Source: an uncultured Acetatifactor sp.
GTDB lineage: Bacteria; Bacillota; Clostridia; Lachnospirales; Lachnospiraceae
Reading direction: 5' to 3'
NCBI GenBank assembly: GCA_910579755.1
Contig: CAJTVB010000001.1
Span: 98,502 to 162,501 of the forward strand
DNA length: 64,000 nt
A program made the position numbers and the translations under genes. Shown here piece by piece: positions 46,337 to 54,894 of the stretch. Within the stretch, counting starts at the first letter, position 1. Each line of letters begins with the position of its first letter. The notes under the pieces were generated by a model. The model made no database searches and was not told the origin of the DNA. It saw only the letters and a list, made by a program, of their open reading frames with translations.

Positions 46337-47722
46337 ATGGACGACGATGGGCCTACTGCCAGTATTATTTTTTTTGTCATACTATTGCTGATTGACATGT
46401 TTTTTTATGGCTTCGGGGCGGCGCTGGATTCCCTGAATGAAAAGGAAGTGGAAAGGAGGGCAGAGGAGGAAAAGGACAGGAAAGCTTCCCGGCTGAAGGC
46501 CATGCTGGCCAATCCGGCAGGATATGCCAACACGGTTCAGCTGGTCACCACGCTGATCAATGTGATCATCGGTGCGGTCCACCTGGGCATTCTGCTGCGC
46601 TCTGTGGACAGCGGCATACATTTTGTGGCGGAGCGTCAGCTAAAGCTTCAGATCCTGTCGGCAGAGTTGATCATGGGTATCGCATCCGTGCTCTCTACCG
46701 TGATGCTTTTGTACATAACGCTCACGCTGGGAGTGCTTCTGCCAAAAAAAATCGCCTCCCGTGCTCCGGAAAAATGGGCTTATGCCTGTGTCACGCCCGT
46801 ATATTGGGTGACAAAGCTGTTTGCGCCCTTTATCGGTCTGGTGACAGTGAGCACAAGCGGGATTATGCGGCTGTTTGGTGCAGGCGGCAGTTCGGGTGAA
46901 ACGGATGTGACAGAGGAAGAAATCATCAACATGGTCAATGAGGGTCACGAACAGGGGCTGATCCAGGCCAGCGAGGCAGAGATGATTTCCAATATCTTTG
47001 AATTCGGCGATAAAGAGGCTCAGGATATTATGACCCACAGAAATTATGTGGTGGGCATTGACGCGGGGACCCTGCTTCGGGATGCGGTCACGTTTATGCT
47101 GGAGGGAAAAAACAGCAGATATCCTGTGTATGAGGAAACCATCGACCATATCATAGGAATTTTGCATTTGAAGGATGCCATGCGCTTTCACGCCGACGAA
47201 GAAAAGCTTCATTTTCCGCTGCGCCAGCTGGAGGGGCTGCTTCGGGAGCCTTATTTCGTTCCCCGGACCAAGAATATTGACGAACTGTTCCGTGAAATGC
47301 AGGCGGAGAAGCTGCAGATGGTCATTGTGGTGGATGAATACGGCCAGACGGACGGATTGGTGGCCATGGAGGACATTCTGGAGGAGATCGTAGGAAATAT
47401 TCTGGATGAGTATGATGAAGACAGTAAGCACATAGAAGAAAAAGGAAGAGATGAATACATTATTGAGGGGAAAACTCCGCTGGAGGAGCTGGAGGAAAGA
47501 ATCAGTATCTCCTTCGATGATGAAGAATTTGAAACGCTGAACGGTTTTTTGATTGCCAGGCTGGACAAGATACCGGAACCGGACGAAGAGTTTGACGTTG
47601 ATTACAGCGGTTTTAACTTTAAAATTCTTTCGGTGGAAAACAAGATGATCAAAAGCGTTTTGGTGACAAAGCTTCCGGAGATTTCCGAAGACCCGGAAGA
47701 GAAGCAGAAGGATAAACCATAG
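46337..47722 (+). CDS. CNNM/CorC-family membrane protein (hemolysin-related, CBS domains)
   Basis: A 461-residue magnesium/cobalt-efflux-type protein. The CNNM membrane domain (about 5-190) has three or four TM segments, including IIFFVILLLIDMFFYGFGAA and LIMGIASVLSTVMLLYITLT. Then EEEIINMVNEGHEQGLI leads to a CBS pair near 230-350 (DIMTHRNYVVGID, SRYPVYEETIDHIIGILHLKD, MVIVVDEYGQTDGLVAMED). The end is a CorC_HlyC domain (DEYIIEGKTPLEELEERISI). It probably exports Mg2+ or related ions, with nucleotide bound by CBS. The ATG has TTGGAGGAAG upstream, and it has its own promoter. Confidence 0.9.
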   Translation: MDDDGPTASIIFFVILLLIDMFFYGFGAALDSLNEKEVERRAEEEKDRKASRLKAMLANPAGYANTVQLVTTLINVIIGAVHLGILLRSVDSGIHFVAERQLKLQILSAELIMGIASVLSTVMLLYITLTLGVLLPKKIASRAPEKWAYACVTPVYWVTKLFAPFIGLVTVSTSGIMRLFGAGGSSGETDVTEEEIINMVNEGHEQGLIQASEAEMISNIFEFGDKEAQDIMTHRNYVVGIDAGTLLRDAVTFMLEGKNSRYPVYEETIDHIIGILHLKDAMRFHADEEKLHFPLRQLEGLLREPYFVPRTKNIDELFREMQAEKLQMVIVVDEYGQTDGLVAMEDILEEIVGNILDEYDEDSKHIEEKGRDEYIIEGKTPLEELEERISISFDDEEFETLNGFLIARLDKIPEPDEEFDVDYSGFNFKILSVENKMIKSVLVTKLPEISEDPEEKQKDKP

Positions 47723-47790
47723 ACGCGGGATGTAACGGCAAAAGCCGTAGCATAGAAGAAAATAAAACGGAAAGAGGAAAAGGAGCAATT

Positions 47791-48522
47791 ATGTCAGGAC
47801 ATTCAAAATTTGCCAATATCAAGCATAAAAAGGAAAAGAACGATGCGGCAAAGGGAAAGATTTTTACTATTATCGGAAGAGAGATTGCCGTTGCGGTCAA
47901 GGAGGGTGGGCCGGATCCCAGCAATAATTTCAAGCTGGCGACGGTGATCGCCAAGGCCAAGGCCAATAATATGCCCAACGATACCATTGAGAGAGGCATA
48001 AAGAAGGCCGCCGGCGACGTGGGGAATGTTAATTATGAATATATTACCTATGAGGGGTACGGTCCCAACGGTATCGCTATCATTGTGGACACGCTGACAG
48101 ACAATAAAAACCGTACTGCGGCAAATGTGAGAAGTGCATTTACCAAAGGACAGGGCAACGTGGGAACTCCCGGCTGCGTTTCCTTCATGTTTGACAGAAA
48201 GGGTCAGATCATTATTGACAGGGAAGAATGTGAAATGACATCGGATGATGTGATGATGACGGCATTAGATGCGGGGGCCGATGACTTTGCAGAGGAAGAG
48301 GACAGCTTCGAGGTGCTGACGGATCCCGACAGCTTTGAGGAGGTCCGCAAGGCCCTGGAGGACGCAGGGATTCCCATGATGAGCGCAGAGGTAACCATGA
48401 TTCCGCAGAATTATGTGGATCTTACAGATGAGACCGCTGTGAAGAACCTGCAGAGAATTTTGGATCTGCTGGACGGGGACGACGATGTGCAGGCGGTATA
48501 CCACAACTGGAACGAGGACTGA
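47791..48522 (+). CDS. yebC: YebC/PmpR-family regulatory protein
   Basis: A 243-residue three-domain protein that begins SGHSKFANIKHKKEKNDAAKGKIF, the near-universal YebC start. ARG-like blocks KANNMPNDTIERGIKKAAGD and YEGYGPNGIAIIVDTLTDNKNRT and the TPGCVSFMFDRKG segment are all in place. Members act as transcription factors or as translation factors that ease proline-rich stalls (YebC-type). ATG 47791 has AAAAGGAG at 5-6 bp. It sits between the CorC gene and a glycosyltransferase, 68 bp and 28 bp away. Confidence 0.95.
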   Translation: MSGHSKFANIKHKKEKNDAAKGKIFTIIGREIAVAVKEGGPDPSNNFKLATVIAKAKANNMPNDTIERGIKKAAGDVGNVNYEYITYEGYGPNGIAIIVDTLTDNKNRTAANVRSAFTKGQGNVGTPGCVSFMFDRKGQIIIDREECEMTSDDVMMTALDAGADDFAEEEDSFEVLTDPDSFEEVRKALEDAGIPMMSAEVTMIPQNYVDLTDETAVKNLQRILDLLDGDDDVQAVYHNWNED

Positions 48523-48550
48523 TCCTGGAAACCGGGAAAGAGAGGAACAC

Positions 48551-49534
48551 ATGGACAGACTGGCAATCGTAGTTCCCTGTTATAATGAAGAAGAGGTGCT
48601 TAAAATAGCTTCCCAGGCCCTGCGGGAGGTGCTTGATGATCTGAACGGCAAGGGGAAGATCGCGCCGGACAGCTTTATTTTGTTTGTAAATGATGGCAGC
48701 AGGGACCGGACTTGGGAGCTGATTGAGGAAGAGCACAGGGAGCATCCCTGTCAGGTGCGGGGCGTGAAGCTGGCGGCTAATGTAGGGCATCAGTTTGCGT
48801 TGACGGCAGGATTGATTACGGCTATGGATATGGCGGATGTAACGGTCTCCATTGACGCGGATCTGCAGGATGATACGGCTGTGATTGAGGAAATGATGGA
48901 CAAGTATCACCAGGGCTTCGATATTGTATACGGCGTCAGAAAGGAGCGCAGGACGGATACCGTTTTCAAACGGGTTACAGCCCAGGGCTTCTATAAAATA
49001 ATGGCAATGATGGGCGTAAAGACGGTATATAACCATGCGGATTTTCGCCTGATGTCCGGCAGGGCGGTGAAGGAATTTTCCAGATATCAGGAGAGCAATC
49101 TGTTTTTGAGAGGGATGATGCCGCTGATCGGGTATCGGACGGACAGCGTGTATTATGACAGGAAGGAACGGGTGGCCGGAGAGTCCAAATATCCTTTGAA
49201 AAAAATGCTGGCTTTGGCCTTTGACGGTATATCCTCTTTCAGTGTAAAGCCCATCAGCCTGATTCTGGGGATGGGAATGTTTATTATCTTTGCCTCCGTT
49301 CTGGCGGCTGTCTATGCCTTGATTTCATATTTTTCCGGACATGTGGTGCCGGGCTGGACCTCTCTGATTTTGTCCATTTGGTTTTTGGGAGGCTTGCAGC
49401 TTCTCGCCGTGGGGCTGGTGGGACAGTATATCGGAAAGATTTATATAGAGGTAAAGCACAGGCCCCGCTACAACATTGAAACTATATTGGCTGATACCAG
49501 AGACAGCGCGGCGGAAGGCCGGGAGCAGATATGA
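48551..49534 (+). CDS. polyprenyl-phosphate glycosyltransferase (GT2, GtrB/CsbB/DPM-like)
   Basis: A 327-residue enzyme. The GT2 domain has LAIVVPCYNEEEVL, FVNDGSRDRTW near 47, NVGHQFALTAGLITAMDMA and SIDADLQDD near 102. Two TM helices follow (LILGMGMFIIFASVLAAVYAL and WTSLILSIWFLGGLQLLAVG). It would load a sugar onto undecaprenyl phosphate for use outside the membrane. ATG 48551 follows AGAGGAA; the longer frame has no site. The next gene overlaps by 4 bp and encodes a many-TM protein that could be the transferase using this lipid-linked sugar. Confidence 0.88.
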   Translation: MDRLAIVVPCYNEEEVLKIASQALREVLDDLNGKGKIAPDSFILFVNDGSRDRTWELIEEEHREHPCQVRGVKLAANVGHQFALTAGLITAMDMADVTVSIDADLQDDTAVIEEMMDKYHQGFDIVYGVRKERRTDTVFKRVTAQGFYKIMAMMGVKTVYNHADFRLMSGRAVKEFSRYQESNLFLRGMMPLIGYRTDSVYYDRKERVAGESKYPLKKMLALAFDGISSFSVKPISLILGMGMFIIFASVLAAVYALISYFSGHVVPGWTSLILSIWFLGGLQLLAVGLVGQYIGKIYIEVKHRPRYNIETILADTRDSAAEGREQI

Positions 49535-50958
49535 GGGCTGGAATGAGTTGGGGGAAAAACGTATTCAGCTATTTGATGTGGATTTTATATACGCTCTTTA
49601 CCGGCGTGATTCTGGTATGTCTGGCCGGTGCGGCCTGCGCCGGTTCAGGAATATCCATATATGCAGGGGGTGCGGCGGCTCTCGTCTATTTGGCGGCTCT
49701 GGGCGGCTTTGTCTTTCTGCTGCGTCGTCTGTGGACGGAGGGACTTGGGAAAAAGAAGACAAAAGCCCTCCAGGCAGCAGAGGCGCTGGCGGCGGTGCTG
49801 TTGTTTGCCGCCGGACTGTTCCTCCGGCTTCAGGATATGGGGCGGGCGGGCCAGGAATCCATATATTTTGAGGCGGCAAGGATCGAGGCCGGTCAGGCAA
49901 TTCCACAGGCAGCCCACGGGGCAGTGTTCTTTTATCTGCAGGTTCTCCGCGTTGCGCTTGCTTTTCTGGGGAATAAATATATTGTGGGTGTGGGGCTGCA
50001 GATTTTTCTGCAGCTGACGGCTTCGCTGCTGCTTTATTTTGTACTGCGGAAGCTGGCGGGAAAAATTGCTGCCATAGTGGTGCTGGCATTTTGTATGTGC
50101 GCACCCTACATGGTGGAGAGCAGTATGGTACTATCGCCGGAAATGCTGTTCTATTTACTTTTTGTGCTGGCCGCAGCCGTGACGGTGCTCTGCGGGCAGG
50201 GAAAGCCGGTATGGTTCTTTCTTTCCGGAATCATAATTTCTATTGCCATCTACCTGGATATTTCCGGTGTGCTGCTGTTGCTTCTGGGGGCAGGAGCTGT
50301 TTTTTCTTATGAAAATAAGGAGAATTCTCCGAGCAGAAAAGCCGGTTCGCTGCTGCTTTGCTTTCTGGGAGCCGCGGCCGGTTTTGCCGGCTGTGTGCTT
50401 GCGGATTCCTGTCTCAGCGGAAAATCCTTCCGGGGGGTGGCGGGAGCCTGGTACCGGCTCTATGAACCGGGAGCTTTCCAGCTGCCGGTGACCGGCGAGG
50501 AAGCCGGTGCACTCTATTGGGAAGCGCTGATTTTGGCCGGACTCATGGCCTTTGGCATTTTCAGTTTCTGGCTGAACAGACAGAAGGAGCGTATGAGCAT
50601 ATATGCTGCCGGAATGGGTCTGGTGATTCTGGGGATGTGCTTTGGAATCTTTACAGAGGAAATGCCGGGAAGTCTGCTTTTGTATCTGCTTATGGTTCTG
50701 CTGGCGGGGACCGGTCTGGAGGGATGCTTTTCGGAGGAAACTGCAGGGGAGCTGCCGGATGCCAGAAAGGAATCCGACGCTGAGCAAGCGCCTGCTTTGG
50801 AGTCTGACGGAGAGAAAAATAAGGTTCAGTATATCGATAATCCTCTTCCATTGCCCAAAAAGCATCGGAAACGTGTTTTGGATTATCATCTGGAGGATAC
50901 GGGGGACGGGGAGGAATTTGACTATTTTGTGGATGAGAACGACGATTTTGATATATGA
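49531..50958 (+). CDS. multi-TM protein, possible lipid-sugar-dependent glycosyltransferase
   Basis: A 475-residue protein with about ten to twelve TM segments, such as LMWILYTLFTGVILVCLAGA and AALVYLAALGGFVFLL. The region LFLRLQDMGRAGQESIYFEA after the third TM resembles the first outer loop of GT39/GT83 (PMT-like) enzymes, and the helix pattern that follows fits. The last 75 residues are a cytoplasmic acidic tail. The ATGA overlap with the GtrB-like gene supports a two-gene module for decorating a cell-surface polymer or protein. The exact family is not certain. Confidence 0.6.
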   Translation: MRAGMSWGKNVFSYLMWILYTLFTGVILVCLAGAACAGSGISIYAGGAAALVYLAALGGFVFLLRRLWTEGLGKKKTKALQAAEALAAVLLFAAGLFLRLQDMGRAGQESIYFEAARIEAGQAIPQAAHGAVFFYLQVLRVALAFLGNKYIVGVGLQIFLQLTASLLLYFVLRKLAGKIAAIVVLAFCMCAPYMVESSMVLSPEMLFYLLFVLAAAVTVLCGQGKPVWFFLSGIIISIAIYLDISGVLLLLLGAGAVFSYENKENSPSRKAGSLLLCFLGAAAGFAGCVLADSCLSGKSFRGVAGAWYRLYEPGAFQLPVTGEEAGALYWEALILAGLMAFGIFSFWLNRQKERMSIYAAGMGLVILGMCFGIFTEEMPGSLLLYLLMVLLAGTGLEGCFSEETAGELPDARKESDAEQAPALESDGEKNKVQYIDNPLPLPKKHRKRVLDYHLEDTGDGEEFDYFVDENDDFDI

Positions 50959-51095
50959 GGCAAAACGAATCTGAACTGTTACATTTGACGCATGTTTTTT
51001 GCCGGATCCGGACATCCTAAGTCTGGCCGGGAGTCTGTGAAAGACAGGCTTTCCCGGAAATTCAGACAGGTGCATGAGCACGGACAGGAGCGGAT

Positions 51096-51827
51096 ATGGC
51101 AAACAAAAATCAGTGTGACCAAGATGAACGGGACAAGCGGATCGAGAAAGAGGAGCATCAGGACGAGAGAATAGAAAAGACAGGCCAGGCTACGCTGGAT
51201 GAGAGCGCCAGTCTGGACAATATCCACCTTCTCTCCATCATTGGAGAGGTGGAAGGGCACGATAATCTCTCAAATAATTCCAAAACAACAAAGTATGAGC
51301 ATATATTACCCAGTCTGGCCGCCATTGAGGACAGCAAGGATATTCAGGGGGTGCTGGTGCTTTTAAACACCATGGGAGGCGACGTGGAGGCGGGGCTTGC
51401 CATCGCGGAAATGATTGCATCCCTGAGCAAGCCCACAGTGTCCCTGGTTCTGGGGGGAAGTCATTCCATCGGAGTGCCTATTGCCGTCAGTACGGATTAT
51501 TCTTACATTGTGCCTACCGGCACCATGGTGATCCATCCGGTGCGGATGAGCGGAATGGTTATTGGAGTGCCCCAGACCTTTGATTATTTCAAATTGATAC
51601 AGGACCGGATTACCGGTTTTGTGTGTAGCCATTGTAAAGCCGGCAAGGAGACCTTGGAGAGATTAATGATGGAGACGGGAGTTCTGACAAAGGATGTGGG
51701 AACGATCCTGGTAGGGGAAGACGCCGTGAAATATGGGATTATCGATGAAGTAGGAGGAATAGATAAGGCTATTGCCAGACTTCATGAGATGATTCAGAAA
51801 AGAGGATCCGAAGAAGCGGACCAATAG
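51096..51827 (+). CDS. tepA: ClpP-like protease TepA
   Basis: A 243-residue serine protease of the ClpP/crotonase fold, TepA/YmfB group. An acidic, charged N-terminus (1-35) leads to HLLSIIGEVEGH, GVLVLLNTMGGDVEAGLAIAEMI, the nucleophile in LGGSHSIGVPIAV and His in GTMVIHPVRMSG. The end is GEDAVKYGIIDEVGGID. TepA was linked to protein export or membrane protein handling in Bacillus. The order tepA-ftsK/spoIIIE is conserved in Firmicutes and is seen here. ATG 51096 has AGGAG at 6 bp. Confidence 0.87.
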   Translation: MANKNQCDQDERDKRIEKEEHQDERIEKTGQATLDESASLDNIHLLSIIGEVEGHDNLSNNSKTTKYEHILPSLAAIEDSKDIQGVLVLLNTMGGDVEAGLAIAEMIASLSKPTVSLVLGGSHSIGVPIAVSTDYSYIVPTGTMVIHPVRMSGMVIGVPQTFDYFKLIQDRITGFVCSHCKAGKETLERLMMETGVLTKDVGTILVGEDAVKYGIIDEVGGIDKAIARLHEMIQKRGSEEADQ

Positions 51828-51845
51828 GAGTTTATATGATTAGTA

Positions 51846-51874
51846 ATGACAAGCGGCTTTAAAAATGGTATACT
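51846..51874 (+). promoter_or_regulatory. candidate promoter of ftsK
   Basis: ATGACA (51846-51851) and TATACT (51869-51874) with a 17-bp spacer, 42 bp before the start codon. Confidence 0.5.
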
Positions 51875-51916
51875 TTTTATTGCACTGGTCAGAAGAGATG
51901 AGAGAGGTATGATGAG

Positions 51917-54859
51917 ATGGCGGGTTCTACTGGCAAAAAGGCATCATCTTCCAATAGAAGAAGTACCGGGACAAGATCCGGGAGCACCAAAAAGAAAACA
52001 ACAAAGTCTCAGGCAGGACAGGACAGCGTCTTGTTTCATGAAATCGGCCTGATTATTCTGTTTGTGGCTATGGTTATATTGTTCTGCTGTAATTTTGGCA
52101 TTATAGGTCCTGTGGGAGACGCCATAAGCGGGTTTTTATTCGGCGTGCTGGGGCTGACTGCGTATGCGGCCCCGGTTCTCATATTTTTGGCTGCGGCTTT
52201 CTGGTTTGCCAATGAAGGAAATCCCAATGCGGTGAGAAAGCTTTCGGCGGGGATCGTACTGTTCGTAATGCTGGGAGTGGTGGCGGATCTGATAACCGGA
52301 ACCACAGAGACATCGGGGGGATACAGTCTTTCAGCCATTTATGAGACCTGCCGGGACTTTAAGGCGGGAGGCGGGATTATTGCCGGCAGCATCCGGTATT
52401 TCCTCCAGCATTATCTGGAAACCATAGGGACGGTGCTGGTGGTGCTTTTGTGTTCCGTGGTGAGTCTGATTCTCCTGACGGAAAAGTCGCTTCTGGAAAG
52501 CGTCAGGAAAGGCGGAAGCCGTATGCGGGAGCTGTCCCGGGAGGATGCGGAGCGCCGCAGGGAATATATGAGAGCCAGGCGTGAGGAACAGGAGGCTTCC
52601 CGGAGCAGGAGGGAAGAGGATCGAAGGCTTCGGGAGGAGGAGCGCAGACAGCGTGAAGAAGAGCGCAGGCTGCGGGCCGAAGAGAAGGAAAACGAACGGA
52701 TCCTGCGGATGGAGAAAAAGGTGTCGGGGGTCATGCTGGACACTTCTCTGGCAAGACATGATGATACCCGGCGCAGGGATGACATCCACGAAATTATACT
52801 TGAAGAGGAACTTCAGGAGGCGCTGCCGGAGGAGTATTCGGAGCCGGAGGAAGCTGTTTTCGTTCCTGACTTTGACAGAATACAGATTCGAAGCATGCAT
52901 CAGGTGACACTGCAGGAGGTTCCCGGCCAGGAGGGAGAATTTTTGGAGGAATATCCCCAGGAGGACTTTGGGCCGGAGGAGTACCCCGGGCAGGAGGCGT
53001 TTGCTGTCTGGGATGAAGATTCCGGGCGGAACGGAGAGTCCGCGGCAGTTCAGAAAGAGCCTCCGGAGCCGGAAGGCGGGGAAGCAGGTTTTTCCGTGGA
53101 GGAGCTTGCGGGTCAGTCAATCCGGATACATAAAGAAGATATTATTGAAAAGGCCACAGCCGCGGCAGAGACGGCGGAAAGAACGGATGGAGAGGAAGCC
53201 TCCGGAGCGGACAGGATCAGGAGCTTTAGCGGTTCCGGCAGCACAGGCAGTAATACGGGAGCCGCGGCTGGTCCGGTGAACGGGCCGGGAGGCGGAAGCA
53301 CCCAAAATAAGGCGGGAGCTTCTACAGGTCAGGCGCAGCAGCTTAAGGCCCAGGCGGCAGAACAGGAGCCGGAACAAAAGAAGGTACCTCCAAAGTATCA
53401 GTTTCCTCCTATTAAACTGCTTCAGATGGGAGAGCCTGTGTCCGGTGATTCTACCAGAGAGCTGAAGGAGACAGCCATGCGTCTTCAACAGACGCTGAGC
53501 ACCTTCGGAGTGAAGGTCACGATCACGGACATCAGCCAGGGCCCCAGCGTAACACGATATGAGCTGCAGCCGGAGCAGGGAGTAAAGGTGTCCAAGATCG
53601 TTGGACTGGCGGACGATATCAAGCTGAATCTGGCGGCCACGGATATCCGGATCGAAGCGCCCATACCCGGCAAGGCCGCAATCGGTATTGAGGTGCCCAA
53701 CAAGGAAAACAGACCGGTGGCGCTGAGGGATCTGCTGGAGAGCCGGGAATTTGCGGAGTTTCCGTCGAATATTGCCTTTGCCGTGGGAAAGGATATCGCC
53801 GGTAAGGTTGTGGTAACGGATATTGCCAAAATGCCCCATATGCTGATTGCCGGCGCTACGGGTTCCGGAAAATCGGTGTGCATTAATACGCTGATTATGA
53901 GTATTCTCTATAAGGCACGTCCGGAGGATGTAAAATTAATCATGATAGATCCCAAGGTTGTGGAACTGAGTGTATACAACGGTATTCCCCACCTGCTGGT
54001 TCCGGTGGTCACCGATCCCAAAAAGGCCTCGGCGGCGCTGCATTGGGGAGTTACGGAGATGGAAGACCGCTATAAGAAATTTGCGGATTTCAATGTGAGA
54101 GATTTGAAGGGCTATAACAAAAAGGTGGATTCCATGCGGGAGGGCGGAGATGAGACTGCCCCGGCCAGACTGCCTCAGATCGTCATTATTGTGGACGAGC
54201 TGGCGGATTTGATGATGGTCTGTCCCGGCGAGGTGGAAGAATCCATCTGCCGCCTGGCTCAGCTGGCCAGAGCTGCGGGAATTCATTTGATCATTGCCAC
54301 CCAGAGACCCAGCGTGGATGTAATCACAGGTCTGATCAAGGCCAATATGCCCAGCAGGGCGGCGTTTTCCGTGTCCAGCGGCGTGGATTCCCGCACGATT
54401 CTGGACATGAACGGCGCCGAAAAGCTTTTGGGAAAGGGAGACATGCTTTTTTATCCTCAGGGTTATTCCAAACCGGCTCGTATTCAAGGGGCCTTCGTAT
54501 CCGACAAGGAGGTGTCGGATGTGGTGGATTTCCTGAAGAATCAGGCGCTGGGCAATACATATGCGGAGGATATCGAAGAAAAGATCAAAAGCATGGGTTC
54601 ATCCTCCGGCGGCGGAGTGGAAGGCGCAGAATCGGAGCTGGATGAATTATTTGAGAAGGCTGGCCGATTTATCATTGAAAAAGATAAGGCCTCCATCGGC
54701 ATGCTGCAAAGGGCGCTGAAAATCGGATTCAACCGGGCGGCCAGGATTATGGATCAGCTTTGCGAATATGGTGTGGTGGGCGAGGAGGAAGGCACCAAGC
54801 CCAGGAAGATACTGATGGGACCGGAGCAGTTTGAACAGCTTATAGAGGAATCCCTGTAA
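51917..54859 (+). CDS. ftsK: FtsK/SpoIIIE DNA translocase
   Basis: A 980-residue translocase. Four TM segments occupy about 35-190 (LIILFVAMVILFCCNFGIIG and others). A coiled-coil, Arg/Glu-rich linker (ERRREYMRARREEQEASRSR) and a long acidic, Gln/Gly-rich region follow to about 490. The motor has Walker A GATGSGKSVCINTL near 645 and Walker B IVIIVDELADLM near 755, then IATQRPSVDVITGLIKANMP. The C-terminal gamma domain (TSIG-type helix, NRAARIMDQLCEYGVVG) binds oriented DNA motifs. It pumps chromosomal DNA at division or into the forespore. It follows tepA. Confidence 0.95.
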   Translation: MAGSTGKKASSSNRRSTGTRSGSTKKKTTKSQAGQDSVLFHEIGLIILFVAMVILFCCNFGIIGPVGDAISGFLFGVLGLTAYAAPVLIFLAAAFWFANEGNPNAVRKLSAGIVLFVMLGVVADLITGTTETSGGYSLSAIYETCRDFKAGGGIIAGSIRYFLQHYLETIGTVLVVLLCSVVSLILLTEKSLLESVRKGGSRMRELSREDAERRREYMRARREEQEASRSRREEDRRLREEERRQREEERRLRAEEKENERILRMEKKVSGVMLDTSLARHDDTRRRDDIHEIILEEELQEALPEEYSEPEEAVFVPDFDRIQIRSMHQVTLQEVPGQEGEFLEEYPQEDFGPEEYPGQEAFAVWDEDSGRNGESAAVQKEPPEPEGGEAGFSVEELAGQSIRIHKEDIIEKATAAAETAERTDGEEASGADRIRSFSGSGSTGSNTGAAAGPVNGPGGGSTQNKAGASTGQAQQLKAQAAEQEPEQKKVPPKYQFPPIKLLQMGEPVSGDSTRELKETAMRLQQTLSTFGVKVTITDISQGPSVTRYELQPEQGVKVSKIVGLADDIKLNLAATDIRIEAPIPGKAAIGIEVPNKENRPVALRDLLESREFAEFPSNIAFAVGKDIAGKVVVTDIAKMPHMLIAGATGSGKSVCINTLIMSILYKARPEDVKLIMIDPKVVELSVYNGIPHLLVPVVTDPKKASAALHWGVTEMEDRYKKFADFNVRDLKGYNKKVDSMREGGDETAPARLPQIVIIVDELADLMMVCPGEVEESICRLAQLARAAGIHLIIATQRPSVDVITGLIKANMPSRAAFSVSSGVDSRTILDMNGAEKLLGKGDMLFYPQGYSKPARIQGAFVSDKEVSDVVDFLKNQALGNTYAEDIEEKIKSMGSSSGGGVEGAESELDELFEKAGRFIIEKDKASIGMLQRALKIGFNRAARIMDQLCEYGVVGEEEGTKPRKILMGPEQFEQLIEESL

Positions 54860-54894
54860 TTACATTAGCTCAGTAAAGAAAGGAAATCTGGAGA

